Shown here one piece after another: positions 33,168-42,032 of a DNA stretch of 64,000 bases. Numbering within the stretch: the first letter of the stretch is position 1; each line of letters starts with the position of its first letter. Origin of the DNA: Oceanococcus sp041619555. Lineage in GTDB: Bacteria > Pseudomonadota > Gammaproteobacteria > Nevskiales > Oceanococcaceae. The position numbers and the translations under genes were made by a program. The notes below the pieces were generated by a model. The model had not been told where the DNA came from, did no database searches, and saw only the letters and a list, made by a program, of their open reading frames with translations. The stretch spans positions 1-64,000 of the forward strand of contig JBFKDQ010000002.1 of NCBI GenBank assembly GCA_041619555.1, written 5' to 3'.

Positions 33168-35960
33168 ATGAAATATGTTGTCATTGTACCGCTGGTGCTG
33201 AGTCTGGCCGCCTGTCAGGGCGGGCGTGATCTGGGTGTGAGCGGGGCGCGTGCAGGCGATGACTGCCGCACTGCGGGCGGCGGCAGCAATGCACTGGATT
33301 GCGCCAGCATCGCCGGCACCATCGTGCCGCCGGGCACGGACTATCGGCATGCTCATGACGAGATCTCGATGTATGACAGCCTGGTGCAGGGCTATCCGCA
33401 ACTCACCGAAGCGCAGCTGATTGGAGACTATTTCAAGGACGGCGGTTTTCATCCTGAGGAGCGTTACGGCATCGAGCGTGAGTACTCGCCGCGCAGTGGG
33501 GTCACGATCAAACGTGATGCGCGTTGGGGCATCCCGGTGATCTACGGTGATACCGATGCTGATGCGTTCTTCGGTGCCGGCTATGTCACCGCCGAGGATC
33601 GATTGAGCATTATGGAGGCCTTGCGTGCATTGGGTTATGCCGAGGCTTTCGAATTGTTGGGGACCGCCCCGGCCTGGTTTGCCGATGCCGAGATGTTGCG
33701 CATGTATCCCTATACCCGCGCCGAGTTTGCCGCCCAGGTGGACCGGGTGGAAAACGAATATGGCGAACTCGGTGTGGCGACCCGGCGGGCGGTGGAGGCT
33801 TTCGTCGATGGCATTAATGCTTATCTCACCGGCATCTATGCGGCGGAGCTGCCACTGCCCAGCGCGCTGGCCGAACTGGACGTGATGCCGCAGCTTTGGT
33901 CGGTTGGGGATGTGGTCGCGGCGGCGACCGTGGTGCGGGCGATGTTCGGTGCCGACGGCGGATCTGAGCTGGGCAATGCGGCGAAAATGCTCGACCTGAT
34001 CGAGCAGTTTGGCGCGCCCGACGCGCGGCGTCTGTACGACGATTTCCGTAATCGCGACAATCAGGATGCGCCGGTTCACATCACCGATCCGCAGTTCGTC
34101 TACATGCAGCGTGACATCGCGGCGATCCAGGCCGAGGCCAGTCGTCTGGGGGTGACGAGCGGTGATCCTGGTCTGCAGATTTTCATTCAGAACCTGTTCG
34201 GAGCCGGTGCGGCACCTGCGGATCTGGCCGCGCAGTTCAAAGCCCTGAATGAGGCCGCCCGGATTCGCTGGGACCGCCTGAAACTGACGTCAAAGTTGGG
34301 AACCATCGATTTGAGTCGCAGCGGTTCGATGTCCAATGCGATGATTGTCGGCGGCAGTCGAACCGTCGATGGCCATCCATTGATGATCGGCGGGCCGCAG
34401 ACCGGCTATTTCTCGCCCCAGATCCTGTTCGAACTGGAAATTCACGGGGAAACCGTACACACCCGCGGCGCCGGGTTTCCGGGCCTGAGCTTCGCCCCGG
34501 TGATCGGCCGGGCCGGCAACTACGCCTGGACCGCCACCGCCGGTGGCTCCGACATGATCGATACCTTTGTCGAAATCCTGTGCGAGCCGGATGGTGGCGC
34601 CGCGACCGAGCACAGCCGGCACTACCTGCATCAGGGTGAATGCAAGCCGATGGACTGGTGGGTCCATCGCAGCATTGGCGAGTTGCAGGACGGGTCCATC
34701 GAGCCGCAGTTGCAGCCCGTGCTGTCCGACCTGCCGCTGGAGGATCTGCCCTTGCGTGAACTGACGCCGGCGCAACTGGCCGAGCTTGGGATCACCGACC
34801 TGTTGGCCGAGCGCACGGTGCATGGGCCGGTGGTGGCGCGTGGTGCCTTCACCGATGCCGATGGGCAGCCGATCCCTGTTGCGGTGGTGCGGGCCCGCAC
34901 CACCCTGTTCAAGGAAGCCGATGGTGCGGTGACCATGTACCACTGGGCTACCGGCCGCGCCCGCACGGCCAGCGACTTCCTCGACGGCATGCCGCCGATG
35001 AATCTGTCCACCAACTGGATGTATATCAACCAGATGGAGACCGCTTACTACCATGGCGGCCTGTTTCCGGTTCGTAGACCTGAAGTCGACCCGGACTTTC
35101 CGGTGCTGGGAACCGGCGCCTGGGACTGGCAGGGCCTGCTGCCGGCCAGCGCGCACCCGCAAGCCGCCAATCCGGCGCGGGATTTTATCGTCAGCTGGAA
35201 CAACAAGCATTCACCCCACTGGGGTGCGGCCGACACCAAGTGGAATTACTCGGCGCTGTACCGGGCGGACATGCTCGAAGACAAGATCCTGCGTGAGGGT
35301 GAGGCCGGTCGCAAGATTGATGCGGTGCGCCTGACCCAACTGATGGAAGAGGCCGGGCTGACGGATTTTCGTGGCTCGCATGTCCTGCCGCTGGTGCTGC
35401 GCCTGGCCGCAAGCCACCCGGATCTGGCGCCCAGCGAACTGGCGCGTGACTGGGTGCTGGTGCTCAGCGACTGGGTAACGCAGCAGTCCCTGCGGCGTGA
35501 CGGTGACAATGATGGTCAGTACGACCGTGGCGCCGCCGTGGCATTCATGGATGCCTTGTGGAGTCCGCTGATCGACCGGATCTTCCCGCTGGTGGATATC
35601 GATGCTCTGGTCGGGGCGCGCGACAATGCCCCTGGCGCCGCGGGCAGTGCTTATCAGGCCGGCCACTACGGCCATGTCTGGACCGAACTGGCGATGGCTC
35701 TGGCGGATCCGGTGAAAACACCAAGCAGTCAGCGGCATTGTGGCGCGCAGGCGCTGGGGGAGGTGCCGGAGCAGCGGGCTTGCGCCGCGGTGATCTGGGA
35801 CGCCCTGGAGCAGGCCGCGCAGAATCTGGGCGACCCGGGCGAGGTGACCATGGCGCGCGAGGAGATCATTTTCATTCCGCTGCCCGATGCTTCGGCGAAT
35901 CTGCAGCCGATGCACTGGGTCAACCGGCCGACCTATCAGCAGTTGATGGGATTCCGCTGA
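33168..35960 (+). CDS. Penicillin acylase family lipoprotein (Ntn hydrolase)
   Basis: Large exported amidase precursor, 930 residues. The N-terminus MKYVVIVPLVLSLAACQGG is a lipoprotein signal with the lipidated Cys at 16, so the protein is probably tethered to the outer membrane. The alpha region includes GVTIKRDARWGIPVIYGDTD and GAGYVTAEDRL. The autoproteolytic nucleophile is most likely Ser389 in SGSMSNAM, followed by the GGPQTGY oxyanion region. Relatives deacylate penicillins, N-acyl-homoserine lactones or cyclic lipopeptides. The substrate here is unknown. The start is supported by AGGGGAAG. Confidence 0.9.
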   Translation: MKYVVIVPLVLSLAACQGGRDLGVSGARAGDDCRTAGGGSNALDCASIAGTIVPPGTDYRHAHDEISMYDSLVQGYPQLTEAQLIGDYFKDGGFHPEERYGIEREYSPRSGVTIKRDARWGIPVIYGDTDADAFFGAGYVTAEDRLSIMEALRALGYAEAFELLGTAPAWFADAEMLRMYPYTRAEFAAQVDRVENEYGELGVATRRAVEAFVDGINAYLTGIYAAELPLPSALAELDVMPQLWSVGDVVAAATVVRAMFGADGGSELGNAAKMLDLIEQFGAPDARRLYDDFRNRDNQDAPVHITDPQFVYMQRDIAAIQAEASRLGVTSGDPGLQIFIQNLFGAGAAPADLAAQFKALNEAARIRWDRLKLTSKLGTIDLSRSGSMSNAMIVGGSRTVDGHPLMIGGPQTGYFSPQILFELEIHGETVHTRGAGFPGLSFAPVIGRAGNYAWTATAGGSDMIDTFVEILCEPDGGAATEHSRHYLHQGECKPMDWWVHRSIGELQDGSIEPQLQPVLSDLPLEDLPLRELTPAQLAELGITDLLAERTVHGPVVARGAFTDADGQPIPVAVVRARTTLFKEADGAVTMYHWATGRARTASDFLDGMPPMNLSTNWMYINQMETAYYHGGLFPVRRPEVDPDFPVLGTGAWDWQGLLPASAHPQAANPARDFIVSWNNKHSPHWGAADTKWNYSALYRADMLEDKILREGEAGRKIDAVRLTQLMEEAGLTDFRGSHVLPLVLRLAASHPDLAPSELARDWVLVLSDWVTQQSLRRDGDNDGQYDRGAAVAFMDALWSPLIDRIFPLVDIDALVGARDNAPGAAGSAYQAGHYGHVWTELAMALADPVKTPSSQRHCGAQALGEVPEQRACAAVIWDALEQAAQNLGDPGEVTMAREEIIFIPLPDASANLQPMHWVNRPTYQQLMGFR

Positions 35961-35976
35961 AACGAGCCCAGATCGA

Positions 35977-36006
35977 CACGCGCCCGCTGCAGTCATCGGG
36001 CGCGTG
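35977..36006. repeat. Perfect 10-bp inverted repeat between convergent genes
   Basis: CACGCGCCCG, a 10-base loop and CGGGCGCGTG lie between the ends of the penicillin acylase and FAD oxidoreductase genes. It could act as a bidirectional transcription stop or RNA-stabilising hairpin, but there is no T-tract on either side, so it is not a canonical intrinsic terminator. Confidence 0.6.
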
Positions 36007-36034
36007 CCTCTCAGGATCAGAGCCTCCCTAGACC

Positions 36035-37672
36035 TCAGACCTCTTCGGCCATGTCGGTTTCCGGCTGCCAGTTTTTCAGCAGCTTGAGGACTTCCTGGAA
36101 CTTGCGCGGGCCGAGCATGGCCCCGGTGGTCATCAGGCCGCCGACCAGGGCGCCTCCGACGCCGGCAGTCACCACGTCCTGGCCAGTCAGATAAAGATTC
36201 TTGATCGGCGAGACAGGATGCAGCCAATTCTGCTTGAAACGTTCAGGGTCGTGGTCCAGGCCGTAGATTTCGCCCCGGTCATTGAGCTGGAACCATTCGG
36301 TCGACAGCGGTGTGGAAAGCTCGTAGTAGTCCAGGGCCGGTTCGAGCTGAGGCATGTGCTTGAACAGTTCGGCCAGCAGGCGCCGGGAGAATTTCTCCTT
36401 GAAGGCGTCGTAGTCCTCGCCACGCTGGTTCCAGGTTTTGTCCGCCCATTGCTCGAACCAGGTATACGGGCCGAGCGTCAGCACCTCGACGGTGCTCTTG
36501 CCGGGGTAGTTGCCATCCCAGTCCGGGTCCTTGGCGGAAGGAAAGGAAATGTACAGCAGCGGGAAGGGCTGCTCGGGGTCTTCCAGAAAGCGGGCGATGT
36601 TGCCTTCATGGTCTGGCGAGGGATAGACCCAGAGATTGGTCTTGGGAATATCGAGTTCCTGCGCGCTGCCTTTGAGGCCGATATATAAACAGAGGTGTGC
36701 GCTGGAGGGTTTGACCGTCTCCATCTTCTGCGCCACACCCAGTTTCTGCTGCACCTCTGCCGGCAGCAGCCTTTCATAGGTGATGCGGGCGCCGGCCGCA
36801 CTGACCACTTTGTCTGAACGGATGATGTCGCCGGTGGCCATCACCACCCCAGCAGCCTTGCCATTTTCCAGATGGATGGCGTCCACCTTGGCGTAGGTAA
36901 ACACTTCGCCACCGGCGGCTTGAATCGTCGGAATGATCGACTCGGAAATCTTCCAGGAGCCGCCGACCGGATAGCTGCCGCCGCCGAAATAATGCTTGAC
37001 CACCGAGGCGTGCATGAAGAAGGTGGCGTCGGCCGGCACCATGCCGTAATCCCCCCACTGGCCGGTCAGCACCGCAATCAGTTCCTGATTGCTGGTCAGG
37101 GCTTCAAGCACCTCGCGCGTCTTCATCAGGGTTTCGCGCGGGATTTGCAGATTGCGGGTGAGATTGTAGGCCTTCGCCAGCAGGGGCGGCATGGCCTGGC
37201 CGGCGAACAGCTTGCGGGCGCCGCGGGCGACCTCGTCCACCAGCTTGATGTAACGGTCGATGGCCGTGGCTTCCTGTGGGAAATAGCCTTTCATCGCCGC
37301 CCGGAAATTCTCCCGCCCGGCCGGGAAGTCGTAACTGCGACCATCAATGATGATGCGGTCGTAAATCGAATCCATCGGGGCCCACTTCAGGCGCCCCTCG
37401 CTGATCACGTCAAACATCCGGCGTAGCGGCGCGTGTTCCTTGTGCACCTCGCCGATGTAATGCACACCCACATCCCATTCATAGCCCTCGCGGACATAGG
37501 AATGCGTGAATCCGCCGGCGGTGTAGTGCTGTTCGAACACCGCCACCGTGTAGCCCAGCTTGGCAAGATAGGCTGCATTGGCCAGCCCGCCGATGCCAGA
37601 CCCAACGACGACGACGTCGTAGTGCTCTTTCGCCCGCCCGGTGCGATACCGGCGGCCCGTGCGTTTCATCAT
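36035..37672 (-). CDS. FAD-dependent oxidoreductase, carotenoid isomerase/RetSat-like
   Basis: Flavoprotein of 545 residues in the phytoene desaturase/CRTISO/retinol saturase superfamily (COG1233). The dinucleotide-binding motif DVVVVGSGIGGLANAAYLAKLGYTV begins near residue 18 and is followed by FEQHYTAGGFTHSY. The C-terminal FAD contact is NLYLTGQDVVTAGVGGALVGGL. The protein could act on polyenes or other unsaturated lipids. No carotenoid genes adjoin it. ATG 37672 is chosen because GGGGAAAA precedes it. The frame remains open for another 118 codons upstream without start-site support. Confidence 0.85.
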   Translation of the reverse strand: MMKRTGRRYRTGRAKEHYDVVVVGSGIGGLANAAYLAKLGYTVAVFEQHYTAGGFTHSYVREGYEWDVGVHYIGEVHKEHAPLRRMFDVISEGRLKWAPMDSIYDRIIIDGRSYDFPAGRENFRAAMKGYFPQEATAIDRYIKLVDEVARGARKLFAGQAMPPLLAKAYNLTRNLQIPRETLMKTREVLEALTSNQELIAVLTGQWGDYGMVPADATFFMHASVVKHYFGGGSYPVGGSWKISESIIPTIQAAGGEVFTYAKVDAIHLENGKAAGVVMATGDIIRSDKVVSAAGARITYERLLPAEVQQKLGVAQKMETVKPSSAHLCLYIGLKGSAQELDIPKTNLWVYPSPDHEGNIARFLEDPEQPFPLLYISFPSAKDPDWDGNYPGKSTVEVLTLGPYTWFEQWADKTWNQRGEDYDAFKEKFSRRLLAELFKHMPQLEPALDYYELSTPLSTEWFQLNDRGEIYGLDHDPERFKQNWLHPVSPIKNLYLTGQDVVTAGVGGALVGGLMTTGAMLGPRKFQEVLKLLKNWQPETDMAEEV

Positions 37673-38147
37673 GGTTTTCCCCAGATTCGAGTCGACGCTG
37701 GCCTTGTCATGCACCACACCAGCTCGTAAGTCGGATGATCGATCCAGGCGTGCTTGAGCGCCTGGCGCGTTGGGGCTCAGCCTAAACCAAATTCGACCGT
37801 TTCGGGGGCAGGGTCTGCTCGCGGTCAGTGCTGCAGGTGCCCGGATTCTGCTGGCGAACGAACGCAGCGCTGAACGACAACGGAAGTGTGGCCCGTACGG
37901 CGGCGAACCCCTCGCGCGGCCCATCCCTTGCAAGGGGTTGCCCGCACTCGCAGGCTGGCAGAAGGACCATTTCATGCCGGAATGCATGGCCCGGGCGCAG
38001 CGTTGATCCTGAGCTTCTGGGGGCACAGCAACATTGTCACCGAGACCATTGCATCAGCGATCGAATGCTGGCAGTCTAGCCATCGAGTGCGAACACTCAA
38101 GCTTTCAGTAACACGGTGTACGGGAATTAATCTTTTTCGCAAGGGTT
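37673..38147. other. Intergenic region, about 475 bases, no supported gene
   Basis: This divergent region separates the FAD oxidoreductase (minus) from the large lipoprotein gene (plus). I see no complete gene with a ribosome site. On the minus strand the oxidoreductase frame runs on without a stop to 38026, which is probably chance in GC-rich DNA. Around 37915-37935 there is a short inverted repeat (CCCTTGCAAGGG). The base composition drops toward 38050-38150, where the lipoprotein promoter begins. Confidence 0.5.
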
Positions 38148-38175
38148 TTGCTCGCGACGCCGTCTCATGTACTAT
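38148..38175 (+). promoter_or_regulatory. Sigma-70-type promoter of the lipoprotein gene
   Basis: TTGCTC at 38148-38153 and TACTAT at 38170-38175 are 16 bases apart. The predicted transcription start is about 28 bases before the ATG at 38210, leaving a short leader with the ribosome site GCAGGGGA. Confidence 0.6.
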
Positions 38176-38209
38176 CTGACGACCTTAAAGACCATTGCAG
38201 GGGATCGAA

Positions 38210-40000
38210 ATGCGGACCAAATTCACAAATCTACTGGTCGTGGGTGTGGCCGGAGCAACTTTGCTCCTGGGTGCATGCACGGACGAATACATAGCGGATC
38301 CCTTTGTCGATCCCACCCCGACGAGCACCCCGGTGGTACAGCCACCATCCGTTCCAACCACATCCAACAACACCATCACGGTTCCGGTTGTTGATTCCAA
38401 GACCGGCGCGCCATTGAATGGCACGATGACCGTGGTCAACGGCTCGACCATCCTGAGCAAGCGCATCCAGCTGAAGGCTGACCGCACGGTACCGATCACC
38501 AACGGTTCCGCGCTGCTTGAACTGAAGAACGGTCTGACCCTGCCGCAGCGCTTCACCGTCAACATCAAAGCCAACGGCTATGTCGAGACCGCGCGGACTC
38601 TGAACATCACCAAGACGGGTGACCTTGTTCTGTCCCCATTCAAGCTGACTTCGGTCTCCGCTCCGCCAACCGGTGTCAAGACCCAGTCTGATTCCGTGAC
38701 GCTGTCTGGCGCGGCCAATCAGAATGTGGTCGTTGAATCCGAAGTAACGGGTTCCGGTCTGTCGGCCGGCAAGGTCACCGTGACGATTCCCACCGACGTG
38801 CAGGTGCGGGATGCGAACAATCAGCCGATTGCGAATCCAGGTGCCATCTCCCTGGAAACCACGGTGTTCACCATTGGCAACACCGAATCCCTGGACTCCT
38901 TCCCGGGTGGCCTGGAGTCCGCAGTGCTGGAAAACGCGGCGGACCTGATTCAGAACAATCCGGATCTGGCCTCGAATTCGGGCATCGGTCAGGGTGAAGA
39001 CGAAGTGGTCTTCGAATCCGCAGGCTTCACCGCCGTGAAGATGCGCGCTGCCGATGGCACTGAAATCAAGAATTTCGACAAGCCCATCAAGGTGCGCCTG
39101 GATGTCGCTGACGGTGTCTTCAATCCCGATACCGGCGCAAATGTCAAATGTGGCGACGTAATTCCGGTCTGGAGCTTCGAAGAAACCACCGGCGTCTGGA
39201 AGTACGAAGGTGACGGGACGGTCCAGCAGGTCAACAATGCTGGCTGCGCCAATGCCAGCGCCACCGGGAAACTGTTCATCGAACAGGAAACCACTCACCT
39301 GACCTATTTCAACCTCGACTATGTGCGTGGCGCAGCACAGCGCTGCGGGACGACGTCGATCAATGTGGTGGACAGCAATGGGTCCGCATACGGTGGCGGC
39401 TCAATTGCCTCCATCAGCGTGCCTTCACGTGGCTTTAGCGGAACCAGCTATGCCGGTGCGGCTGCCGTGTTGAGCTTCTTGAATACGCCGAGTTCCAGCG
39501 GTGATCGTGGAATGCGCTTCAATGTGACTTTGAAGGATGCAACCACCAACGAGGTGCTTCCCATCGTCAACATCAGTGGCGGCAGCATCGCAACCACGCG
39601 GCAGGCCACCAACGGCTCCCTGGTTGGCGTTGATCTTTGTGGTCGCGATGGTGGCACCATCCGGATCAACAAGGTCAATCCGGTCACGGCTGGCGTCCGG
39701 GTTCGTGCGGAAGCGTTCTGCAGCAACACCCCGAGCACGCCGAATGTCACCCCGCTGCCGGGTGTGAGAACCTACATCCTCGGGCCAGCATACGAAGTGG
39801 CGAAGACCAACGCCCAAGGTCTGGTCACCATTTCAACTCAAGGCAACCGTTCGGGTATAGTCTATGCGCTGAATCCATACACCAACCGCTATGAAAACAA
39901 GACGGTGAGCATTGGTGCGGCCAACAGCATCGTGGAAGTCGGCTTCCGCTTCGGCCAGACCTGCCAGGTCATCACCGGCGGCCAAGGTGGCACCAACTAA
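38210..40000 (+). CDS. Large lipoprotein of unknown function with Ig-like domains
   Basis: Predicted lipoprotein of 596 residues. The signal MRTKFTNLLVVGVAGATLLLGAC puts the lipidated Cys at 23. A Pro/Thr/Ser-rich linker (residues about 33-58) follows, then beta-rich, Asn- and Thr-rich repeats. An early segment, ITVPVVDSKTGAPLNGTMTV, looks like a carboxypeptidase-regulatory or Ig-like fold. A middle part, IPVWSFEETTGVWKYEGDGTV, resembles segments found in other surface proteins. Several paired cysteines lie in the second half. I do not recognise the family. It forms its own transcription unit, with a promoter at 38148 and a terminator at 40045. Confidence 0.85.
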   Translation: MRTKFTNLLVVGVAGATLLLGACTDEYIADPFVDPTPTSTPVVQPPSVPTTSNNTITVPVVDSKTGAPLNGTMTVVNGSTILSKRIQLKADRTVPITNGSALLELKNGLTLPQRFTVNIKANGYVETARTLNITKTGDLVLSPFKLTSVSAPPTGVKTQSDSVTLSGAANQNVVVESEVTGSGLSAGKVTVTIPTDVQVRDANNQPIANPGAISLETTVFTIGNTESLDSFPGGLESAVLENAADLIQNNPDLASNSGIGQGEDEVVFESAGFTAVKMRAADGTEIKNFDKPIKVRLDVADGVFNPDTGANVKCGDVIPVWSFEETTGVWKYEGDGTVQQVNNAGCANASATGKLFIEQETTHLTYFNLDYVRGAAQRCGTTSINVVDSNGSAYGGGSIASISVPSRGFSGTSYAGAAAVLSFLNTPSSSGDRGMRFNVTLKDATTNEVLPIVNISGGSIATTRQATNGSLVGVDLCGRDGGTIRINKVNPVTAGVRVRAEAFCSNTPSTPNVTPLPGVRTYILGPAYEVAKTNAQGLVTISTQGNRSGIVYALNPYTNRYENKTVSIGAANSIVEVGFRFGQTCQVITGGQGGTN

Positions 40001-40044
40001 GCGGCAGCTGTGAGTTCTGCAATCGTTTGATTTAAGGTCTATTA

Positions 40045-40082
40045 CCGGCATCTGCCCCTGAAGGCAGGTGCCGGTTTTTTTT
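40045..40082 (+). terminator. Strong Rho-independent terminator after the lipoprotein gene
   Basis: A 12-bp stem (CCGGCATCTGCC with GGCAGGTGCCGG, one G-T pair) and a CCTGAA loop are followed by eight T residues. It lies 44 bases after the stop codon and separates this gene from the YjbH-like gene. Confidence 0.92.
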
Positions 40083-40144
40083 GAATTGAAAATGTCGATT
40101 GGTCATTGGCCGATCACTCTGATTTACCCCTGGGGACACGGCAC

Positions 40145-41890
40145 ATGGCTATCGAAAGCATCAATGCACTCGCGCTGGCAGGCAGCATGGCAATGTCCGG
40201 CGGCGGCAGCGGACTGCTCAGCATTCCGGATGCCAACATCATGCCGCTCAATACGGTTGAATTTCAGCACAGCAATGGCGTGGTCATTCACCCGACCCGC
40301 ATGCCGGAGCTTTCCCAGGTCCTCAATGACCATGTGCAGTTCGCGCCCATGCCTGGCTTTGAATTCGGCGCGCGCCTGTCCACCTGGTATCGCAAGGACA
40401 CCGGGCGCCGCACGCTCAATGATCTGAACATGCACGCCAAGATCCGTGTGTATCATGATGAAAATCTGAGCCTTGCGATCGGCTCGAGAGATTTTGCCGG
40501 CGAAGCGGTGCAGCAGTCACCCGCCTATTTTGCCGTCGGCAACTGGAATGCGTCCTGGTGGAAAGCAAGTCTGGGTTTTGGCACCAGCAAGACCAAGGGT
40601 GCTCAACTGGATGGGGTGTTCGGTGGTGTCGCGATGTATCCACTGTCCTGGCTTGGGCTGATGGCTGATTATGATGGTGCGGAGAGTCAGGTCGGCTTTC
40701 AGGTGCATCATGACTATCGCCGCGCCGCCTTTTATCTCAAAGGCATGTATTCGACCCAGGAAGACCACGAAGTGGTCTACGCCGCCGGTGTCCGGTGGCA
40801 TCTGGGCCAGGGCGAACGGGCCGCCCAGCCACAAGTGCTTGCGCAGGCCACCGGATCATCCAGGTCCGTTGCGGGCGCGTCTGAGTTCAGCCGGATCGAA
40901 TTCGGCCAGCGGCCATGGGGTGGCGACGAATTGAGCGCGCATACCCTCGCCTGGCAAGGCAGTTGTGCGGGTTCCGCTGCCTACTCCGCCTTTGGTTTGC
41001 CCCTGCTGGCGGTGGATTGTGAGGATCAGGGGGGCGAAATTTCATGGACGCCGCGAAAGATTGACTGGCAGCACTGGCATGTGCAATTGCGGGTCGAGCC
41101 TGCCTTGCGATACGCGATCGGTACCGAGGTCGGTCGTGCGGACTACAGCATTGCCGCCCGCGCCTCCCTGCACGGCCAATTGCCTTTCGGCCTGGGAGGA
41201 TATGCCGCCTGGGATGTCCCGGTCGACGATTCCGAATTCTATGAAGAGGGCGAGGTTTTCGGCGGCAGCCGATTCGAATCCGGCCTGTATGAAGCAGCGA
41301 TGCAATGGACTGCCCATCCAGTCTCTGGCCTGCTGACCCAACTCACAGGGGGACGCACCACCATCCAGCGTCGGGACATCCAGTTTTATCGGCTCGAGTC
41401 TGCGTGGATGTTCTTGCAAGGACGAGCCGCACTGGATCTCAGTTGGACCCGGTTCGACGTGCCCGAGCAGGGTGCGGTCGTGGCGCAAAGCCAGACCCTG
41501 GCCAAGGCCTTTGTCTGGCTCGCCCCCGCCCGCTATGCGCTGCAGTTGACCGGTGGAGAGTTTCTGTATGCCGACCAGGGCGTCCGGATGGACCTGTTCA
41601 AGTACATCGGTCGCACCCGTCTTGGTCTGTATTACAAGCATGGCGACGCCAAGGCGGTTGGCATGAACATCAGCATCGCGCTGACCGGTCGCAAGGCGCT
41701 GAGCTATGGCCACGTCAGCCTGACTGGCGCACCGCATTTCCAGCCCTCGCTGGAGACCCAGATCGCGTCAGGGACCAATACCAATCCATTGCTGCCTTCC
41801 CTGATGAATGAATTCACCCCGCAGCGTGACCTCATTGATGAAGTGCTGGACCAGTGGCGGATCAGCCCGAACTATCTGCAGGGGCGTTAA
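40145..41890 (+). CDS. YjbH-like outer-membrane beta-barrel protein
   Basis: Probable YjbH-domain (former DUF940) protein of 581 residues. The N-terminal GLLSIPDANIMPLNTVEFQHS matches the family's GL-x-x-PxA-x-x-xP start. The rest is rich in alternating aromatic strands (WNASWWKASLGFGTSKTKG, LGLYYKHGDAKAVGMNISI), fitting a barrel. YjbH proteins accompany exopolysaccharide genes and are thought to sit in the outer membrane. The chosen ATG 40145 gives only a weak, acidic signal-like segment, so export is uncertain. No YjbEFG homologues adjoin it. Confidence 0.78.
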   Translation: MAIESINALALAGSMAMSGGGSGLLSIPDANIMPLNTVEFQHSNGVVIHPTRMPELSQVLNDHVQFAPMPGFEFGARLSTWYRKDTGRRTLNDLNMHAKIRVYHDENLSLAIGSRDFAGEAVQQSPAYFAVGNWNASWWKASLGFGTSKTKGAQLDGVFGGVAMYPLSWLGLMADYDGAESQVGFQVHHDYRRAAFYLKGMYSTQEDHEVVYAAGVRWHLGQGERAAQPQVLAQATGSSRSVAGASEFSRIEFGQRPWGGDELSAHTLAWQGSCAGSAAYSAFGLPLLAVDCEDQGGEISWTPRKIDWQHWHVQLRVEPALRYAIGTEVGRADYSIAARASLHGQLPFGLGGYAAWDVPVDDSEFYEEGEVFGGSRFESGLYEAAMQWTAHPVSGLLTQLTGGRTTIQRRDIQFYRLESAWMFLQGRAALDLSWTRFDVPEQGAVVAQSQTLAKAFVWLAPARYALQLTGGEFLYADQGVRMDLFKYIGRTRLGLYYKHGDAKAVGMNISIALTGRKALSYGHVSLTGAPHFQPSLETQIASGTNTNPLLPSLMNEFTPQRDLIDEVLDQWRISPNYLQGR

Positions 41891-42032
41891 CGAAATCTGC
41901 CCTGCTTGCGCATCCATGGGTATCGCTCCGCATGCGCTTCATGGTTGAGTGGAAGACAGGACGCATGCGCCGCTCGCGCCATGCTGCTCAGGCCCTGTCG
42001 CGTCAAATGGCTTGCCGGGGCGGCAGGTAGAG

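Noticed and set aside
37673..38026. 118-codon N-terminal extension of the FAD oxidoreductase
   Set aside because: The Rossmann motif starts close to the ATG at 37672, which has a good ribosome site; the extension is Arg/Ser/Pro-rich with no family counterpart.
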